A DNA stretch of 64,000 bases from Heligmosomoides polygyrus polygyrus (lineage: Eukaryota > Nematoda > Chromadorea > Rhabditida > Heligmosomidae), in contig OX377204.1 of the NCBI GenBank assembly GCA_947396885.1, positions 25,675,706-25,739,705 on the forward strand, given 5' to 3'. Below the pieces are notes generated by a model, which saw only the letters and a program-made list of their open reading frames with translations, did not search any database and was not told the origin of the DNA. How positions within the stretch are numbered: the stretch's first letter is position 1; every line of letters begins with the position of its first letter. Positions 43,830 to 56,792 of the stretch are shown piece by piece. A program made the position numbers and the translations under genes.

Positions 43830-46800
43830 GAAACCCAATGGCCATACTTTCCTACAAAAGTATAACGTATGTTTTCAAAGTTTTTATTAAAGTGGTGGAA
43901 GCCTTTTGAAAAAGTAAGAGCACAGCACTATCGTTTGAAAACTCGTTCTGACTATCAGAGATTAAATTATGTGCCTATGCTATTTTCACCACTTATGAAG
44001 TACTTTGAATTCTTTTGCTCGAAAATCACCTCTAAAGCTTTGGCAAAGAGAGATGTTATGCCTACAGGCAGCTGGACGATTGAGCCCGAGCGACAGCTGT
44101 TAGAGACCACTTTCGAAATCATAATTGAAAAGTCGCTCCCTTTGCAGTGTATGGAGCGATCTATTCAAAGCTAACCAGCTCTGGCCTATTCATGAGAACA
44201 CCCGTGCTCATCGTCATTATGCAAAGGAAATGAATGCTAACGGCGGCAATAGATCAGCCGAAAAGGTGCCTATCATCGTTCATAGGATTTCCAAGAATAA
44301 CGGTGAAGCTGGAAAAGTGTAAGGTAAGCCTCGACCGGCTTGCTAGAGCTACTAGATCTATCTGCTCAATATAAAATCTCAAAACAAAATTTCATTCACA
44401 GATTTAGTGAGCGATACAATTACTCTACGGGAAGGGAACATCTTTTCCTAGAGCTTAATTCCACAATATCTATAAAGAATTCCAAGGTGTTTTGTTGAGG
44501 ACAGCAAAATATCCTTAGACGACCAAAGCGTTTTTTAACGTTCTTGACAGGTTTTTTTTTCTTTATAGGTAAGGTTGAAACATTTGCAGTATCGGTGTTT
44601 AGACCATAGTTTTAAAATTTCACTATAATTTTCAAGGGTGTCGCCGGATGAGCTGTTTAGACTGAACTGAACTTTCTTGTAGTGCAGCACGAGGAGTCTA
44701 GGCTTGGAAAAAAGTGTTAAAAACAAGCAGGAAATGAAACTGTGCAGTAAAGCAAGGCGATGTCATTCACCTCTTCCGTATTGCGAAGCAGCTGATATAT
44801 CTCACATAGTAGGATAGATGAATTATAGCAAAACAAAACGCAATTATTTCCGTGCTTCCTCGCATCAGGTGTACCAAGAGGTCTCAGATAAACCAGAGTA
44901 AAGGCGCAGCAGTTATTCTATCACTCACAATGAAATAAGCACTGAGAGTCAAACATGGACATTTCTTTGTTTTAACATTTGATTCGACCAAAACAGCGAA
45001 GAGCAGGTGGTATACGAAGTCATGAACTTCAAGTAAAAAATCTGCTTTTATCCTGTATGATAAAATATCTAAGAAAAGAAGCATAACGCTGAAAAAGAAA
45101 CTCCGAACTGAACAAAATTTTCACTACTAGAGCAGTTCGAACGGATGCACAGCACCTGACGTGCTTTTACAACTCGCCATGGGGAGGTTAATCTTTTATG
45201 TATAAGAAGAGGATCACCTGGTCATCTTCTTCGGTTCTTAAATGAAAAGCTCAATCAGTCATGAAGAGGTGTTATACCTAATACCGTTTACTGGAAGCAT
45301 ATAAGTATCAGTTTTGCGCTTTACGAGGTGAAGACACTGTGACTATTTTGCCATAATGATGAAAACCATGACCTATGGGGCAGCTCATAAAGGCAAAATT
45401 ATGTGTAGACCTTCCCTTGGATGCAGCACGCATTCTGACATTCATCATGGATAATCCATAGCGATAAATGCGTTTTCTCATAGAATGCTGCGCCATGATC
45501 AGATGGATTACTATGGTGTTATGGTGCGGCTGTAACTCTTCATGTATATGAGAAAGCTTCGAACATCTGTGAAAGCTGGTAGGAGCTAGAAAATGGGATC
45601 AAAATTGACGAAATACTTGATCAGTGTGCATCTAAATAAATGTAGCCCTAAGGATAAATGTCATCGCGTTTATATCTTGCCTCATTATTTCTCAGAACCA
45701 CCCAGTTGCAGATGAGGGTAATATTTCGACTCCTTCAAAATATTGATATACCTAGTTAATTTATACATCCAAATAAATTTTATAGCACCTGGTTTTTGGA
45801 ATTTATGGTATTCTGTTCAAGTGACTTCTGCACGCGTGTCAATTTTTTTCCAAAGTTTAGCAGTTCCATGAGAGATTGCATGTTCTCCTTACATGTTCTT
45901 TTGAATTCTTCATTCAACGTTTCTCACCATACTGTTTTTTTTTCTGGTGGGTAACTTCCATTAGGCCCATTTCAAGACATAAATGATCAACAATACTAAT
46001 TCTGGCAATCAACACTGTTTCAAGTCACATTTGCTGAGATCGACTTAAACGACGAATCCGCCGTAGGAGAAAGGGTAGTACGTGAGCTTTGGTGGAGCAC
46101 CGACATACACCTAGTGAGGTGTCTTGGACGAAAGTGTAGAGATTCGAACAATCTGTTGTTGTTCGTAATCAAAAATACCTCACATAGATAAAAACAAATG
46201 GAATTGCATACATATTGCACGTATTACCCGTAAAATGGTATTCCTTTTATAAAGCTTGAACGGTGATAAAGTTCGCTCCCACATAACAATATAAAACGAC
46301 ATATGTAGGTAACTTCAGAATATAAGAAAGTGCTCATTCTAAATAACAAGAAAGCACACATTTTGTATTCCGCCAATAATTTCAAAATTGTGCCACATTC
46401 TCGTGCATTACATGCTAGAGATTGGTGGTACACAAAAAGTGAAAGTCATCTGCATGTCCTTCATTACTATCTTCAACCCCTAAACATGTTATCGGCAGCA
46501 AGATAGGGGATATTAGGATGATTACCAAATTTTGCAATGAATGTCTCAATTGTAGTCTCGTTATTCTCATTAAAATTTCGATAGAGCTTTGATAAAGAGA
46601 TTCTTTTTCAAAATTGAGAGAAATTAAAACAATGGCATTGAATCTGAATTTCACAACCAATCTAAGGCAAACAAAAATTCCGCTCGATTCAAAAGATTAC
46701 CTATGCTTGATAAAAAGCCGCGCAATTTTTGTCAAAAAGTTCCTGAAAATTTTGAGTTTTTCTTTGACAATGCAGCAGTTACATTGCAAATTAAGCCATA

Positions 46801-48285
46801 GTCGAGATAAACAATGTTGCTGCATAGTGTGTTTTCACTACGTGACAAATTCAAACATTTTCTTTTTGCTGTGCTTAAAAAAAGATTAAAAGACTTTAGC
46901 CAAGTAAGAACTGCATGATCATTCAAGTAGTTGGGGCAATTTTTGGCACAAGCGAATCACCAAAATCTGTCCTGTACTGTATTGCAGTCTGTAGTTCAAA
47001 CATCCAAATAAAGATCACACGACGGCTACTCTCAGGATCTCCCTTCAGAAAAATCTAATTTAGCGAAGACCCTGTTAACTTTATTTATATTTGGTAGATA
47101 ACTAAAAATTTGCCACGGTATTAGAAGCACAACCTTGCTACCAAAAACACCCGTTGGGCAGTTATAAAGAATTTACGATTTCACTGTGAAAATGGCGCAC
47201 AAGAGGTTTCGATACTGTTCACCGTCATTTTAATGCTATCTGGCGTGAATCAGAAGGTAAAAGTTTGAGGCCCTATACGAGCATTGGTCGCGAGAAATTC
47301 CAGTGCCACGCAGGTGGTACTCGTCGGGTAACCTCAAACTTGCGTACTTAAACTGTTTATTATAAAAAAAATATTACGAACGGACACACGGCATATACCA
47401 AAGAAAAGTTCCTAACATAATCACAGAGAAATTAACCTGAAAAATAGACAAGACTACGTAAGAGAATCGATCTCTCCGCTGGCTATATCGCGACGTCGAG
47501 CTTTGTTCTTCTTCGCCGCTTAAAACAGACGTCTGGATAACTTTCCAAGCTATGTACCATTTCTCATGCCCATGCCAAATACCAACAACATTCTACAATG
47601 ATCGATCCACAAGGAAATTATAGTGAGGAAATCTAAATTTGGCTGACTTCACGACATAAAGGATGGATGACACAAAGGAAGAGAGACAGCAAATGTTCTG
47701 CGATTTAGGAGGATCGCTCGCTCCATTTCTACATGATATCGTATGCAATTGAATGTGCAATTCGATTATTCGATTATGATTCGATTTGCTGCGATTATTG
47801 GTAGCCAGCTGATAAAGAAGTCACTGTTCTGTGTTTCCAGATATTTTATTGCGAAAAAGTAGCGCTTTACAGTTAGATTAAAACAACAAACACTGATGCA
47901 TACCATGCCCAAATAAAAAAGACGTAACAAAAAACACACCAATCAAGTGAAGAAGAAAGGGCATTTTTGCGTTTTCGGCTCATAAGTCTACAACTACATA
48001 TAGCGGGATGGGAATTAATGGTCCAGCAAGTAGGTGCTTGTGAAAAACTAGGTGCACGACTTCTGCACCTTAGGTGAAAAAAGCACCAAAAACAAAGGAC
48101 TCACTAAATTCATCTGGAACAAAACTTTTACCAATGCAGCTGGAAAAAGGTGAATTTGTTTCTAGGAGGCAGCTAGCCAATGCAGGGATAGAAACTAGCC
48201 TGTTCGCATCAGCCAGCTATGATGCTCTGAGGTAGATACCAGAATTTCGGCACGCTGGCCGCCTATGCAACTGGCATCTAAGACA
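43830..48285. other. Long stretch without recognisable genes
   Basis: The largest apparently empty interval of the window. AT-rich, only short frames, no hairpin of note. A possible SINE1 scrap (ggtagccagctgataaagaa and tcactgttctgtgtttccag, minus) lies near 47800-47850. Confidence 0.45.
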
Positions 48286-48290
48286 GGCTA

Positions 48291-48319
48291 GTTTATTTGT
48301 TTATTTATTTATTTATTTA
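48291..48319 (-). repeat. LINE-like tail in reverse: (TTTA)n
   Basis: tttatttgtttatttattta run. On the minus strand this is an AAATAAATA tail preceded by ttatgcgcacctttgagtgc, like the ends of the CR1-like copies. No coding match is seen up to 48960. Confidence 0.45.
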
Positions 48320-49990
48320 CTGCACTCAAAGGTGCGCATAACCTCGATCACATCGTTAACTAAGTCTAAAACCAGATCCAGTACTATCAACAAAAAACAG
48401 CAAAAGGTAAACAAAACACAAACAACTTACTAAAAGATAATGAAGGAAAAAAATCAAAAGCACTCGCAAACGATGTGGCAATGTGAGATACTAAAAGCGT
48501 GCTCTAAATACTCGTGTTCAAAACCACTAGAAATTCGCTTGTCGTTTTACCTTGCCGTGCCTTCATTTTACACTGAAAGACTGTGAAATATAGAGCACAA
48601 TGAGATGGTGTGGTTATGTAATCCAAAGTCTATATGTGCTACAAGGCAGTCCCTTTAAGATGTCGAAACATAGGCATTGTTGAAAGGCAAGTTCGGCAAG
48701 GCATTAGCATAGCACATAGAAAGTAGAATGAATCGGTTTTGTATACGCAGCCCAGCTATAGCGTGGTTCTTTGTAATCAAACCACTCTCGAGCAACATTA
48801 TAGGCTGGTCAACACCTAAGCGTCAGGTAGTAGCCTTACGTGCTCAGGCGAGACAATGCTTCTTTCAGTGACAGCCGTTGTCGCTACTATAGCCGCGACT
48901 GGATGATATAAAAAGCGAATAAGCCTGTAGAATGGCAAAAATTTGAAAAGATTTTTACTAATCTATTAGGTTGTAACGAAATAAATGGCACTGAACCACT
49001 GTAAATTTAAACAGCTAATATCTCGGCTTGTAGGGAAGTTTATTAATCGAAATAAAAACCTTCTGATTTTACACATCTTTGCCAACGTGACACAGGCTTT
49101 TTTATCCCAGTAGCATAAAATTCAGAAGCTCTAGAATTGACGAAATTTTCGAAGGCACTTTCGGCATCCCGTTGGTATTTGAATATTTTCCCTACCAAGA
49201 AGTCGCCAAGATGCTTGAAGAACCGGTAGTCTGTTGGGGAAAAGTCGGGAGAAAACGGAGGATGTAGTAGAGTTTCAATGCTCAGCTCATTCAATTTCTG
49301 CAACGTCATTCGTGCTACATGGGGGCGAGCATTGTCGTGCAGAACAAGAACTCGCCTTCGGTTTACCAAGGCCGGCCGGATATCCTTCAACTTTTTCACC
49401 ATTTCTTCAATTTCAATGCAGTACTTCTCTGCCGTGATGGATTCACCGGGAGGGAGGAAGCTGTGGTAAATAATTCCCAGCGAACACCACCATACTGTCA
49501 CCATTACTTTCTTTTGGTGCAATTCCGGCTTCGCAAAAACCTTGGGGCTCTCATCGCTGTCCACCCACTGTGCCGATCGTCGCTTGTTGTCGTACATTAT
49601 CCATTTCTCGTCACAGGTTACGATGCGATCAAGGAATGGGTCCGTTTCGTTCCGTAGAAGCAGTGCGGACGAGATCTCATATCGTCGGTTTCTTTGCTCC
49701 TCAGACAGCTCGTGAGGCACCCATCTTTCCAGCTTTTTGGTCTTTCCAATTTCCTTCAGATGCCAGCATCCTCCTCTACCACATCTCTCAGCTTGTCCTC
49801 ATCAACATCACTATGCCTCCCACGACCTTCATGTTCTTCCAAGCTCTCATCTCCATTCCGGAACTTCTGATACCAACGATATGCCGTCCGAATTGTGGAA
49901 CATCCTTGGCCGAATGCGGCGTTGATCTTCTCGTCTGCGTCCTTAGCTGTAGTGCCCAGCTTAAATTCATACAAGTAAATGCCTCGGATT

Positions 49991-50063
49991 GGTGGCGATG
50001 TCCGTTCCTCCTCGTGGTGCCACTGGAAACTGCTCGCCTCTGCGAGCTAAGCCAAGCACGGAC
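49991..50063 (+). ncRNA. HDV-like ribozyme at 5' end of RTE-B
   Basis: Hand fold of 73 nt: P1 GGTGGCG with TGCCACT (7 bp, G-U at both ends), J1/2 AT, P2 GTCCGT with ACGGAC (6 bp), L3 around TCCTCG, P1.1 GG after P1, P4 GCTCGC with GCGAGC around a 4-nt loop, and J4/2 TAAGCCAAGC ending in a candidate catalytic C at 50057. P3 is short (2-3 bp). The first nucleotide is the element's first base, where an HDV-like ribozyme would cleave. Confidence 0.72.
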
Positions 50064-50069
50064 ATTCGA

Positions 50070-53000
50070 ATGCAGGCGACAGGCCCTGGTGACAGGCCGG
50101 CCTACGAACAACCCAATGTCACATCGTATGGGTGTATGTCAGTTCATGTTTTTCGAGATGATGCTACGGCGTCCGCGGGAGCCGACGCGCACTCGCAAAG
50201 CCCGGCGAGTGTGAGAAGTATGCGAGGGTCCCTGGTGCGAGGACGGCATCGGGGGGCAACTGAGCTAGTCCGAAAGTCCCGTAACGTAAGCAGGACCCGC
50301 GTAGCAACGCTGAATGTGGGTACGTTGACGGGCCGCTCGTGCAAGTTGGTAGAAGCACTGGAGCGTAGAAGAGTTGATTTCTGTCCGGTGCAGGAGACGA
50401 GGTGGTCCTGCCGCAAGGCAAGAGATATAGGACGTGGCTTCAAGGCTGTTCTATGTGGAAGTCCCAGGACCACCAGTGGTGTTGGTATAATCGTCTCCGA
50501 GCGTTTCCGAGACTCGATTGTAAGCGTCGAGCGCTTTGACGATCGATTGATGAAGATCGTTGTCGCCGCTAAGGAGCGACTCTTCCACTTCTTCTCTGCG
50601 TATGCTCCGCAGACTGGCTGTTCCGATCAAGCCAAGGATGAGTTTTGGAGCCTGCTTGATGAGAAGACAGCAGAGGTACCGTCGAAGGACGTCATCATCG
50701 TCGCTGGTGACCTCAATGGGCACGTAGGCGCTACGAAAGACGGGTACAGCTGTCATGGTGGATTCGGCTATGGGTTGCGTAACACAGATGGTGAGCGTAT
50801 CCTTGAATATGCGGATTCGCATAACCTCACCATAATGAACACCGTGTTTCGCAAACGCAACTCCCACCTTATCTCGTTCTATAGTGGGAACACCAAGACG
50901 CAGATAGACTTCGTCCTTGTGAGAGATCGTGACCGAAATCTCGTCACAGACGCGAAGATCGTGCCGTATGAAACGGTCGCCCCACAGCATCGTCCGCTGA
51001 TCTGTACTTTGAAGATCGCTCCTCCGAGGCTGCAGCAGGTTGAGCGATGCGGTGCTGCGAGAATCAAGTGGTGGCGAATGAAAGAGAAAGAAGCAGCTGT
51101 GATTTCTCGCGTACGGTTACCGACAGTCACGACTGTCGACAAAACTTGGAAGAAAGCGACCGACGCGATACTTCAAGCTGCGAGGTCAGAACTTGGCACT
51201 ACGAAGCCTGGACGACGAAAGGTCGACATGCAGGCATGGCTGTGGACGAACGATGTGAAAGAAAAGGTTCGAGAGAAGAAAGCGCTTTATCATGTGTTTC
51301 TCGGCGACAAGACCGCCAATAATTGGCAAAAGTACCACGAAGCGAAAAAAGCTGCCAAGAAGGCTGTGGCCATAGCAAAAGCCACTCATTACAATGATGT
51401 CTACGAAAAGCTTGAGTCGCGCGATGGCGAGCGGTATCTGTACCGACTTGCGAAAAACCGTCATCGCCAATCCGAGGATATAGAGAAGTTCTTTGGCATC
51501 AGTGATGAGAACGGCCATCTTCTGACAGAGCGCTAAAAGGCCTTGAAGCGATGGTGCGATTATTTCGAGGGAATTTCGACTGAAGAGTTCCCTCATCCGG
51601 CCGTCCCTTCTGTGGCTCCTATCCACGGTCCCGTCCACAAAATCACTGTGGAGGAAACTGACGCGGCTCTGAGGATGATGAGACCGGGCAAGGCGACCGG
51701 TCCAGATGACTTGCCAGCTGACTTATGGAAGTCGAAGTTCTGGTACTCTGCTGAGTGGTTGGCCAAGTAGTTTTTCAACCAGGTTGTAGCGGAGAAGAAG
51801 GTGCCTGATGTTTGGCAGGAAAGTACGACGATCCCGATTTGGAAGAAGAAGGGCAGCCCTGCAGACTGCTCAAATTACCGTCCGATTCGGTTGCTCTTGC
51901 ACAGCATAAAGATCTTCGAGCGAATCCTCGATAGCCGAATTCGCGATATCGTCAAGCTTTCCAGCAATCAGTGCGGCTCCGTGGCTGGTTGTGGCACTAT
52001 CGATGCCATACATGCCGCCCGTCTTCTGGTAGAGAAGCATCGCGAGAAACAGAGGCCGGTGCATCTTGCCTTTCTCGACTTGGAGAAGGCCTTCGATCGC
52101 GTACCGCGTGAGGTTATATGGTACGCCCTACGGCAGCACGGTGTTCCCGAAGAACTTGTAGAGTGGGTGCGAATGCTATACTCTTGTCCAAAGAGTCGTG
52201 TGCAAGCGGCAGCAGGAATCTCGACGGAGTTTCCCATCTCTGTTGGGGTGCACCAAGGATCTGCGCTTTCCCCACTCCTCTTTGTTGTCGTAATGGATGC
52301 CATTACGCGAGATCTTCAGAAACCCGTCCCTTGGACGTTGCTATATGCTGATGACGTGATGCTCGCCAGCGAAGACAAAGGTGAGCTCGAGCGAGAGGTG
52401 CAAGCTTGGTGCGACCGCCTGGCCATGTTCGGACTCAAATTGAACGTCAAGAAGACCGAGTATTTCACGACTGAGAATGAGTCCGGCTCCATTAAGATTA
52501 ACGGTACTGAGCTTGCACGCACTTCGGTGTATAAATACCTGGGATCAGCAATAGCCTCTGATGGCAGTCTGATGGTTGAAGTGAACTCACGCGTGAGTGC
52601 AGCTTGGTCGAAGTGGCGCTCGTTGACTGGAGTACTCTGCGACAAGAAGATGCCAGAGCGCTTAAAGTCGAAGATCTACAAAACCGTCGTCCGGCCGGTA
52701 GCGATGTACGGAGCTGAGTGTTGGCCTGCGACAAAGGAAACGGAAAGTCGCCTCAGCGTAATGGAAACGAAGATGCTGCGCTGGATGGCTGGAGTCACGC
52801 GCCTGGAGCGCATCCGAAACGAGGCTATTCGGCAGAAGTTCGGTGTCGCGCCGATAGCGGACAAGATGCGTGAAGCTCGCTTACGATGGTACGGCCACGT
52901 TCTGCGTGGAAAGGAAGACAGCGTCCGTAAGATAGGCCTTAACTTCGTAGTGTCTGGAAAACGGCCTAGAGGACGCCCGAAGCAGCGCTGGGCTGATACG

Positions 53001-53114
53001 TTACACAAGGACTTTAAAGTAGCCGGTGTCCACCCTGATCTAGCACGGGATCGGGAAAGATGGCGACATGGCACCAGAAAAGCGGACCCCGTCATGATGC
53101 GGGACAAACGCTGA
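50070..53114 (+). pseudogene. RTE-B endonuclease-RT polyprotein with two stops
   Basis: One frame (~1014 codons) from ATG 50070, chosen because sequence before it differs by an indel between copies. Endonuclease: ATLNVGTLTG, VQETRW, SAYAPQTGC, AGDLNGHVG, TQIDFVLV, PQHRPL. RT: GKATGPDDLPADLW, AFLDLEKAFD, GVHQGSALSPLLF, LLYADDVMLA (YADD intact). C-terminal RTE block and TGA at 53112-53114. Lesions: TAA at 51534-51536, where the 60-kb copy has a sense codon, and an extra TAG codon at 51768-51770. Confidence 0.93.
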
Positions 53115-53439
53115 AGAAGAAGAAGAAGAAGAAGAAGAAATGCCTCGGATTACCCTTTTGTCCATCTGCAAAAAAGTCAATAAAACTCTAAAGTTTCCCA
53201 CTCTTACATAGAAAATTTGGTACTCACCGGTAGAGCAAAGTTTCCGCTTCTAAATAATATGCCACATGTTACGGTTTGTCTTTGATCAAACGCGTAAAGA
53301 CGCGCCAAAAATGGCGCTAGCCAGTGCCATTTAATTCGTTACAACCTAATAGTTAGCTGCTGAGATTGGAGGGAGCAAGCTACATTGTAGAAGCAACAAG
53401 AAATTGCATATGAAGGTTCCTAAACAAATCAGATATGTA

Positions 53440-53550
53440 GGTTTGTGAACAATTCGTCGACTACGGAGGGATGGAACGATTCGTTGGCCTAAGCCCAACC
53501 GAGCCTGGAAATGACACATCTCCTCTGACTGCGGAACGACGCAACGACAC
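53440..53550 (-). repeat. SINE1 head half, degenerate (minus)
   Basis: cgactacggagggatggaac, ttggcctaagcccaaccgag and ctcctctgactgcgg follow the head half of the family. Low identity. From 53552 to 55215 nothing recognisable. Confidence 0.45.
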
Positions 53551-55216
53551 ATCGTATTTTGCTGCAGATATTTGGCTACACCTTTGACTAGATAGAGTAT
53601 GAATCTCCCAAACTATCGACGTCACAAATAAGTAGCAGCAATCACGAGCGTCCCACGATGGAACCAGTCCACAAGAATGACACTATGACACTAATATCTC
53701 TTTCACAAATATCTGCTCGGCTTATAACGCTTTTTGCTGCTTTTCGTTTCATGTGCTTATTGTGCATGCAATAGATGTTGAATGTTAAATCAGTCTCTAA
53801 TCATTTCGCCAGAAAACCGTAAACTTACGTCTCGGCAAACGACACTGACAAGCTTTTCGAAGCTGGAACGAGGGTGAATCTCTGACATGAAAAGACGAAT
53901 ATTGACAGTAACACGGTGAAAAGATGTTTTGGAGAAAGCAATCGGGAGGAATATTCAGAATATCGAAGTCCCGCAGCGGACAAAATGAAAAACAAGCCGC
54001 CGTCTCCGACTTCATGGCTTATTATTGAAAAATTCAATTTTCACAGATCGCTGAACACAGCGCTGAGACCCGAGCCTCTATTTCTGTCTCGGCGGTCTAA
54101 CATCATTTACCGCCCTTTTTGCAACAGCTATGATTTGGCTGGGATTTTGTTTGCGCACAGTGACAACTCATAGCGATCTAGAAGAAGGCTGTATAATAAT
54201 AGTTATAGTGTGATCGCCACAACTATTTTATTTAATTTATGTAGTAAACCTTGTCGTTATGCTTTGCAAAATCGAAAAAACGAAGGAAATACAAAACAAA
54301 GTTTAGGAGCAAAGTATGTTCGGAAAAATTTATCTGAAAGATCAGAAAGTACTAACATAGTAGATTCCGAACTAAAGATATAGAAGCTGAAAATAAGAAT
54401 AGAAAGCCGTGCTTAGAATAGACGATCGTCCAGAGGACTAGGTAGAAGCAATGCCCAAAAGTTTTTATACAACATAGTACACAGGGTCTACGGTATAAAC
54501 ATATCCTGAGTAGCTCCCTTACATAAGGGAAAATAAGAAGGACGTTTAGTTGGCACAATCGGCGTAACAGGCTTAACTGTTTCTCGATCTGATCGTTCTC
54601 TGAGATGTGAACTTTACTAAATCGTAACGCCGCAGCTAAACAAACTCTTGTTAGCAGATATGGAACGCAATGACTTTGGTATCGAAGAAACAGTTATGAC
54701 GAGGAGAATGAGATGACCAAGATGATCATTTTGACGCTTCAGCGCTTCTCTTCCGTTGCTATATTTGAAGCATTGTATTATAGGAAGGACAAACGTAGAA
54801 GAGGAACAGGAATGAATAGATAGATGAGCATTGAAAAGATTGGCGAGATTGGTGTCTGGTACACATAATACAGCAAGTCTTCTTACATAAGCTAACTGCC
54901 ATGTATTGTCCATACATATGAGATTCCGATTATTTTCTTTTTCTTTCCCTTGTCAAGCGGAAGAAATGACGAGTGAATGATGGTGGTTCATATTTAATAA
55001 AAAGACATGCTACTTGTTCACTTCTACAATTATGTGCATTCGATGTGCGACAGTTTTTGACAAATTTTTATCGCCGTTTGCTTTTTAGACATATTTTTGC
55101 ATTCTTATGCAGCTGAACTTTTAAAATTACTGCAGAAAGCGCTCTTGAATAATTGAAATGTCTCATGTCACGCAATGCGGGTTGCTATTGGACTCCACTC
55201 CAATAATATATGTGGG

Positions 55217-55546
55217 GGATAAAGGACCGCGCTAATCAATCCCTGCTTAGGAACAGCTCGACAATACATAAAAAAGAACGGGCGAAGGTCGGCGTTGGTA
55301 TTTTCAGGTAAACCACGCATTCTACGAAGATATCGCGAAGGTGATTGGAATACGTGTTTCTTCGATACGCGACTTGGATAGCCAGCACAAAATTAACATA
55401 TTACCCTTCTCAGATAATTCTCGTATCAACTCACCGCTCCCAAATGGATAGAAGGCTTAGCTGGCCTCGGCAGAACCCAGACCAAGAACCTGGAATGGGG
55501 CTGCACGCGACAGCCGCATTCCTCCCGACTGCGCCACCACGTCACC
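55217..55546 (-). repeat. SINE1 copy (minus)
   Basis: Tail ggataaagg, the block accacgcattctac, atcaactcaccgctcccaaa, accaagaacctggaatgggg and the head ctcccgactgcgccacca. Contains a ~40-bp insertion near the tail. Confidence 0.65.
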
Positions 55547-56193
55547 TACCCATTATCAACGATGTGTAACCACCAAAAAATTCGCACAGGTGAATTACAC
55601 ATATTCCTTCTATGCTAAAAATTTCGCACAAAAAAACGTTTTAGCGCAAGGACGAGAAAGGCATAACAATATGTTGCGTTTTCCACGACTTTTCTTTTCT
55701 TTTTGGTAATCCTTGTAATTAGTGGTACAAAAACGAAGTTAGTCCCTCAAAGATGAGAAGTCGTTGTAACCATATAGTAAGGAACAAGTTGGTCGCTGTA
55801 TAGGTAACCCGAGTGAAATGTATTCTGAAGCACAAAAATCACGTGACCAGCATTCATAACAGATCAGTCAGCAAAACGAAAACGTTCTTTAAGAGCTCAA
55901 TAGAGATGGGCAGTAAGTTCACATCAAGGATTTTCGTATTATCGTATTTTGGTCGTGTTTAGTGGAAGAAATTTGTGGGAAGCGATGCGCGTATAATATC
56001 ATGGAAGACAACGTTAGACTTTATCATAAAACAGACGTGAAAGAATTGGCTTTCATCGTCTTCAAAGTTGAGGAAATGATGCTCTAAGCAACGCGAGACC
56101 ATTACAATTGTGCAGTTGGACGCGCAAATGCACATGACGGTGACTCAATGGTTTTGATATGAAGGTGGTACTTCGCCAGATGGTGGCAAGAAT

Positions 56194-56207
56194 GGGGGGG
56201 GGGGGGG
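56194..56207 (+). repeat. Poly-G tract, 14 nt
   Basis: An uninterrupted run of 14 G. No inverted partner is seen, unlike the mariner ends at 19.2 and 20.1 kb. The 55.55-57.35 kb interval otherwise shows only a LINE-like tail at 56777-56792. Confidence 0.8.
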
Positions 56208-56776
56208 CGCTCTACTCTCAAAGTTAGCAAGCAGATGGCTGAAGGCTATTAGTGTGAAGCTCCCAATAACGAAGAATCTCCGTTTCTTATGCAGTTGCCG
56301 AACGGTGGTCCACTTCAGCATCCACCTTTACACTACCGCTTGCTATCAAGCTCCACCATCGACATTCTCTAAGCAATAACTTCATTGGAGAGTTCAATTT
56401 TCTATAGAATGCCCTCATCAGAACCTTGAAATTAAGGCAAAGATTGGCGGAATCCATCCGTTAGGATGCGCCTTGTGTTCGGCTTCTACGGTACTTTTGC
56501 TGGTTTTATAGCAATACTACTAAGCAATAAGTCTCTTTGCCAATGGTCGTGACCAGTCCCAGCATATCCCTCCTGAATTGTCGCCTTTGGTCTATTAAAT
56601 ATACATGGTAAGCGAGCACTCGGAATGGATATTCTCTTCAGATTTATATGAGCTTTTCTCTAGTTTTGGCCATTCTTGAGTTTGAGGTGTCTACTGTTGA
56701 GTTTGTTTGATTAGAGGGTTTGCCCACTGTTCATTGTTGTCGTAATGTGCTGTTGTACAGCGCGCCTTTTAGCGCA

Positions 56777-56792
56777 TAAATAGATAAATAAA
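56777..56792 (+). repeat. LINE-like (AATAAATA) tail stub
   Basis: cataaatagataaataaa after a T/G-rich stretch (56600-56776) like the CR1-like 3' UTRs. No coding remnant is recognised. Confidence 0.4.

Larger units (their letters stand above)
49991..53137 (+). mobile_element. RTE family B, full-length copy inside mariner
   Basis: A perfect 14-bp TSD, aaatgcctcggatt, at 49977-49990 and 53138-53151 is itself mariner coding sequence. The 3147-bp element starts with GGTGGCGATG and ends in a long (GAA)n tail. The whole polyprotein is in one frame with only two stops. It inserted after the mariner was in place, so it dates the mariner as older. Confidence 0.95.
49043..53165 (-). pseudogene. mariner transposase, interrupted
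   Basis: On the minus strand, translation starts at ATG 53165 (MDKRVIRGIYL). It is cut by the RTE at its 10th-11th codon and resumes at 49980 with YEFKLGTTAKDADEKINAAF and a helix-turn-helix region (STIRTAYRWYQKFRNG). A deletion of roughly 20 codons plus a frame change lies near 49740-49755, before KKLERWVPHELSEEQ. The catalytic part (49720-49043) is open: VTCDEKW, VLHDNARPH, and FSPDFSPTDYRFF with 34 residues between the last two aspartates (DD34D). The interruption and the deletion make it inactive. Confidence 0.92.
48966..53349 (-). mobile_element. mariner transposon split by an RTE-B insertion
   Basis: 28-bp terminal inverted repeats at 48966-48993 and 53322-53349 differ at one base. They begin TTAGGTTGTAACGAA and are flanked by TA (48964-48965 and 53350-53351). 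Removing the RTE (49991-53137) and one 14-bp TSD copy leaves about 1.22 kb, normal for mariner. The TTAGGTTG start is common in mariner subfamilies, including hookworm and vertebrate ones. Transposase is on the minus strand. Confidence 0.93.

Noticed and set aside
43075..43870. Trustworthy TSD for the RTE-C fragment at 43 kb
   Set aside because: Only a 7-bp match (gaaagta) could be found, which is expected by chance in AT-rich DNA.
49570..50214. 214-codon plus-strand open frame
   Set aside because: It crosses the mariner/RTE junction, so it is an accident of the insertion and antisense to the transposase.
56194..56207. End of a second poly-G mariner
   Set aside because: No CAAAAGTAATGAGAC beside it, no inverted C run nearby and no transposase.
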